Positions 51,202-52,146 of a DNA stretch of 52,146 bases are shown here, one piece after another. The stretch lies in contig CAJNDS010000911.1 in assembly GCA_905221605.1 (NCBI GenBank), positions 1-52,146 on the forward strand. The letters run 5' to 3'. Below the pieces are notes generated by a model, which was not told the DNA's origin, did not search any database, and worked only from the letters and a program-made list of their open reading frames with translations. The translations under genes and the position numbers were made by a program. How positions within the stretch are numbered: position 1 is the stretch's first letter; each line of letters opens with the position of its first letter. Origin of the DNA: Symbiodinium natans. Its lineage: Eukaryota > Sar > Dinophyceae > Suessiales > Symbiodiniaceae.

Positions 51202-52146
51202 AATGTTTGAAAGGACACGCCTGCCATGCCTGTGGTGCAACTCCCCTCAATTGGGAGTTTACGAAAATAAGGGACCCCTATAATCGACCCCCAAATAGTA
51301 AGATTCCCGGATACAAAGGACCCCAATAAGGTACCCCTAATGTCGAAAACCCGTAATTCCCTCCATCTCAGATATTCGTTTGCCTGCCAAATATCGGGGA
51401 AAATACTTCGGGAACATGCTGTTGCACTGCGCCTGGGGCTCTTCGAGTCTCTCTGGTCTCGCAGCAGGCTCGGGAGAATTCGCACGGGCAAACAACTTCA
51501 ATCTCCGAGATAAAGCCACATTGTAAAGAGAAGTTGTCTGGACGTGCTAGGACAAAATACGTCGGTATTTCCTGGTTTACTTGCTATTTCAAGAAGGGTC
51601 GCTGTTGCGCCTCATCCATGGTTCGATCTTGACATTTTCGTCCGCTTGGCTGCTAAGCAATTGCTGGGAAATAGTTCGTGGTTTTTGTTTGTTGGAGCGC
51701 TCTTTCGGGGGACTGGCCTGAGAAATGATCCAAACAGACTAGATCGTCGAACATTGCGCCTTTGATGTCTTAGCCTACGTTTCGTTTCCTTGCATAACGA
51801 GATTCGGGATGGTATGGCCGATATTTTATTTTGCGTTTGTATGATATTCTGGGAATGACCACTAATTCTGATTAAGGATTCCTCTATGGATTTTGATTTC
51901 TTCATATGAATTTGATGTATTCTATCATCATCGGCAAATGAATTTCGGGTCTCGGGTATGAGAGAATTGGACATTCATATTCGAAATATGATTTTCAGAG
52001 ATTTGATGGATTGAAAGATTTGAGAATGGGAGATTCGAAAATAAAAAAGGTTCGATAAATGATTTTTGGAAAAAGATTCTTCACGATATATGAATCTCAG
52101 ATCATGAATTTTGGAGGAATGAATTTATATATTTTATCCCAAATAT
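51202..52146. other. No gene seen; composition falls to AT-rich at the right edge
   Basis: 51,245-51,345 has GGGACCCCTATAATCGACCCC-like words repeated loosely. From ~51,770 the DNA becomes AT-rich, with many GATTT, GAATTT and ATATGA motifs, similar in texture to 13,339-13,690 on the right flank of the viral element. No open frame of note. Confidence 0.4.

Overview
The window looks like a piece of a dinoflagellate nuclear genome (a Symbiodiniaceae-like protist is my best guess) that carries an integrated Polinton-like DNA virus at its left end. This rests on three things: AT-rich, tightly packed virus genes at 1-11.4 kb; GC-rich, gene-poor host DNA from about 13.7 kb onward; and host introns that appear to use GA-AG and GC-AG boundaries with an AG|G acceptor, which is characteristic of dinoflagellates. 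The standard genetic code fits both parts.

Region 1 (1 to about 11,434) is the viral element, and its left end lies outside the window. In order it holds a truncated major-capsid-like gene (minus), a small basic ORF (minus), a lipase-like gene (minus), a probable minor capsid or penton gene and six small structural or unknown genes (plus), and a 92-aa gene (minus). These are followed by a 1,314-aa replication protein that joins a degenerate family-B DNA-polymerase-like core, an SF1 (Pif1/RecD-like) helicase and a C-terminal HNH-like zinc domain. The block ends with a retroviral-type (rve) integrase and a GIY-YIG endonuclease. A capsid module, a replication module and an rve integrase together make this a Polinton-like or Maverick-like endogenous virus. 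The packaging ATPase and a protease are not seen and may lie further left.

Region 2 (about 11.4-13.7 kb) is still AT-rich. It has two adjacent tandem arrays (21-bp and 22-bp units with palindromic cores), an orphan 225-aa gene with an Asp/Ser tail, a third 22-bp array, and nested palindromes. It is probably the right flank or terminal region of the element. No terminal inverted repeat can be proved because the other end is missing.

Region 3 (about 13.7-19.1 kb) is GC-rich host DNA with a local repeat family, a perfect 35-bp inverted repeat, (GA)n tracts and at most one candidate terminal exon.

Region 4 (about 19.15-32.83 kb) is a three-copy tandem array of a family-1 (UDP-glycosyltransferase/macrolide-glycosyltransferase-like) gene, each copy with four exons. 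Copies 1 and 3 have open exons. Copy 2 has a 7-bp tandem duplication that shifts the frame of exon 3. Copy 1 has a ~1.2-kb G-rich insertion in intron 2. Copy 3 is a mosaic of copies 1 and 2.

Region 5 (about 32.8-52.1 kb) is gene-poor host DNA with long (GT)n, (CA)n and (CCCGCA)n tracts, a tRNA-like sequence, dispersed repeats and a few weak candidate exons. The last ~400 bases turn AT-rich again.
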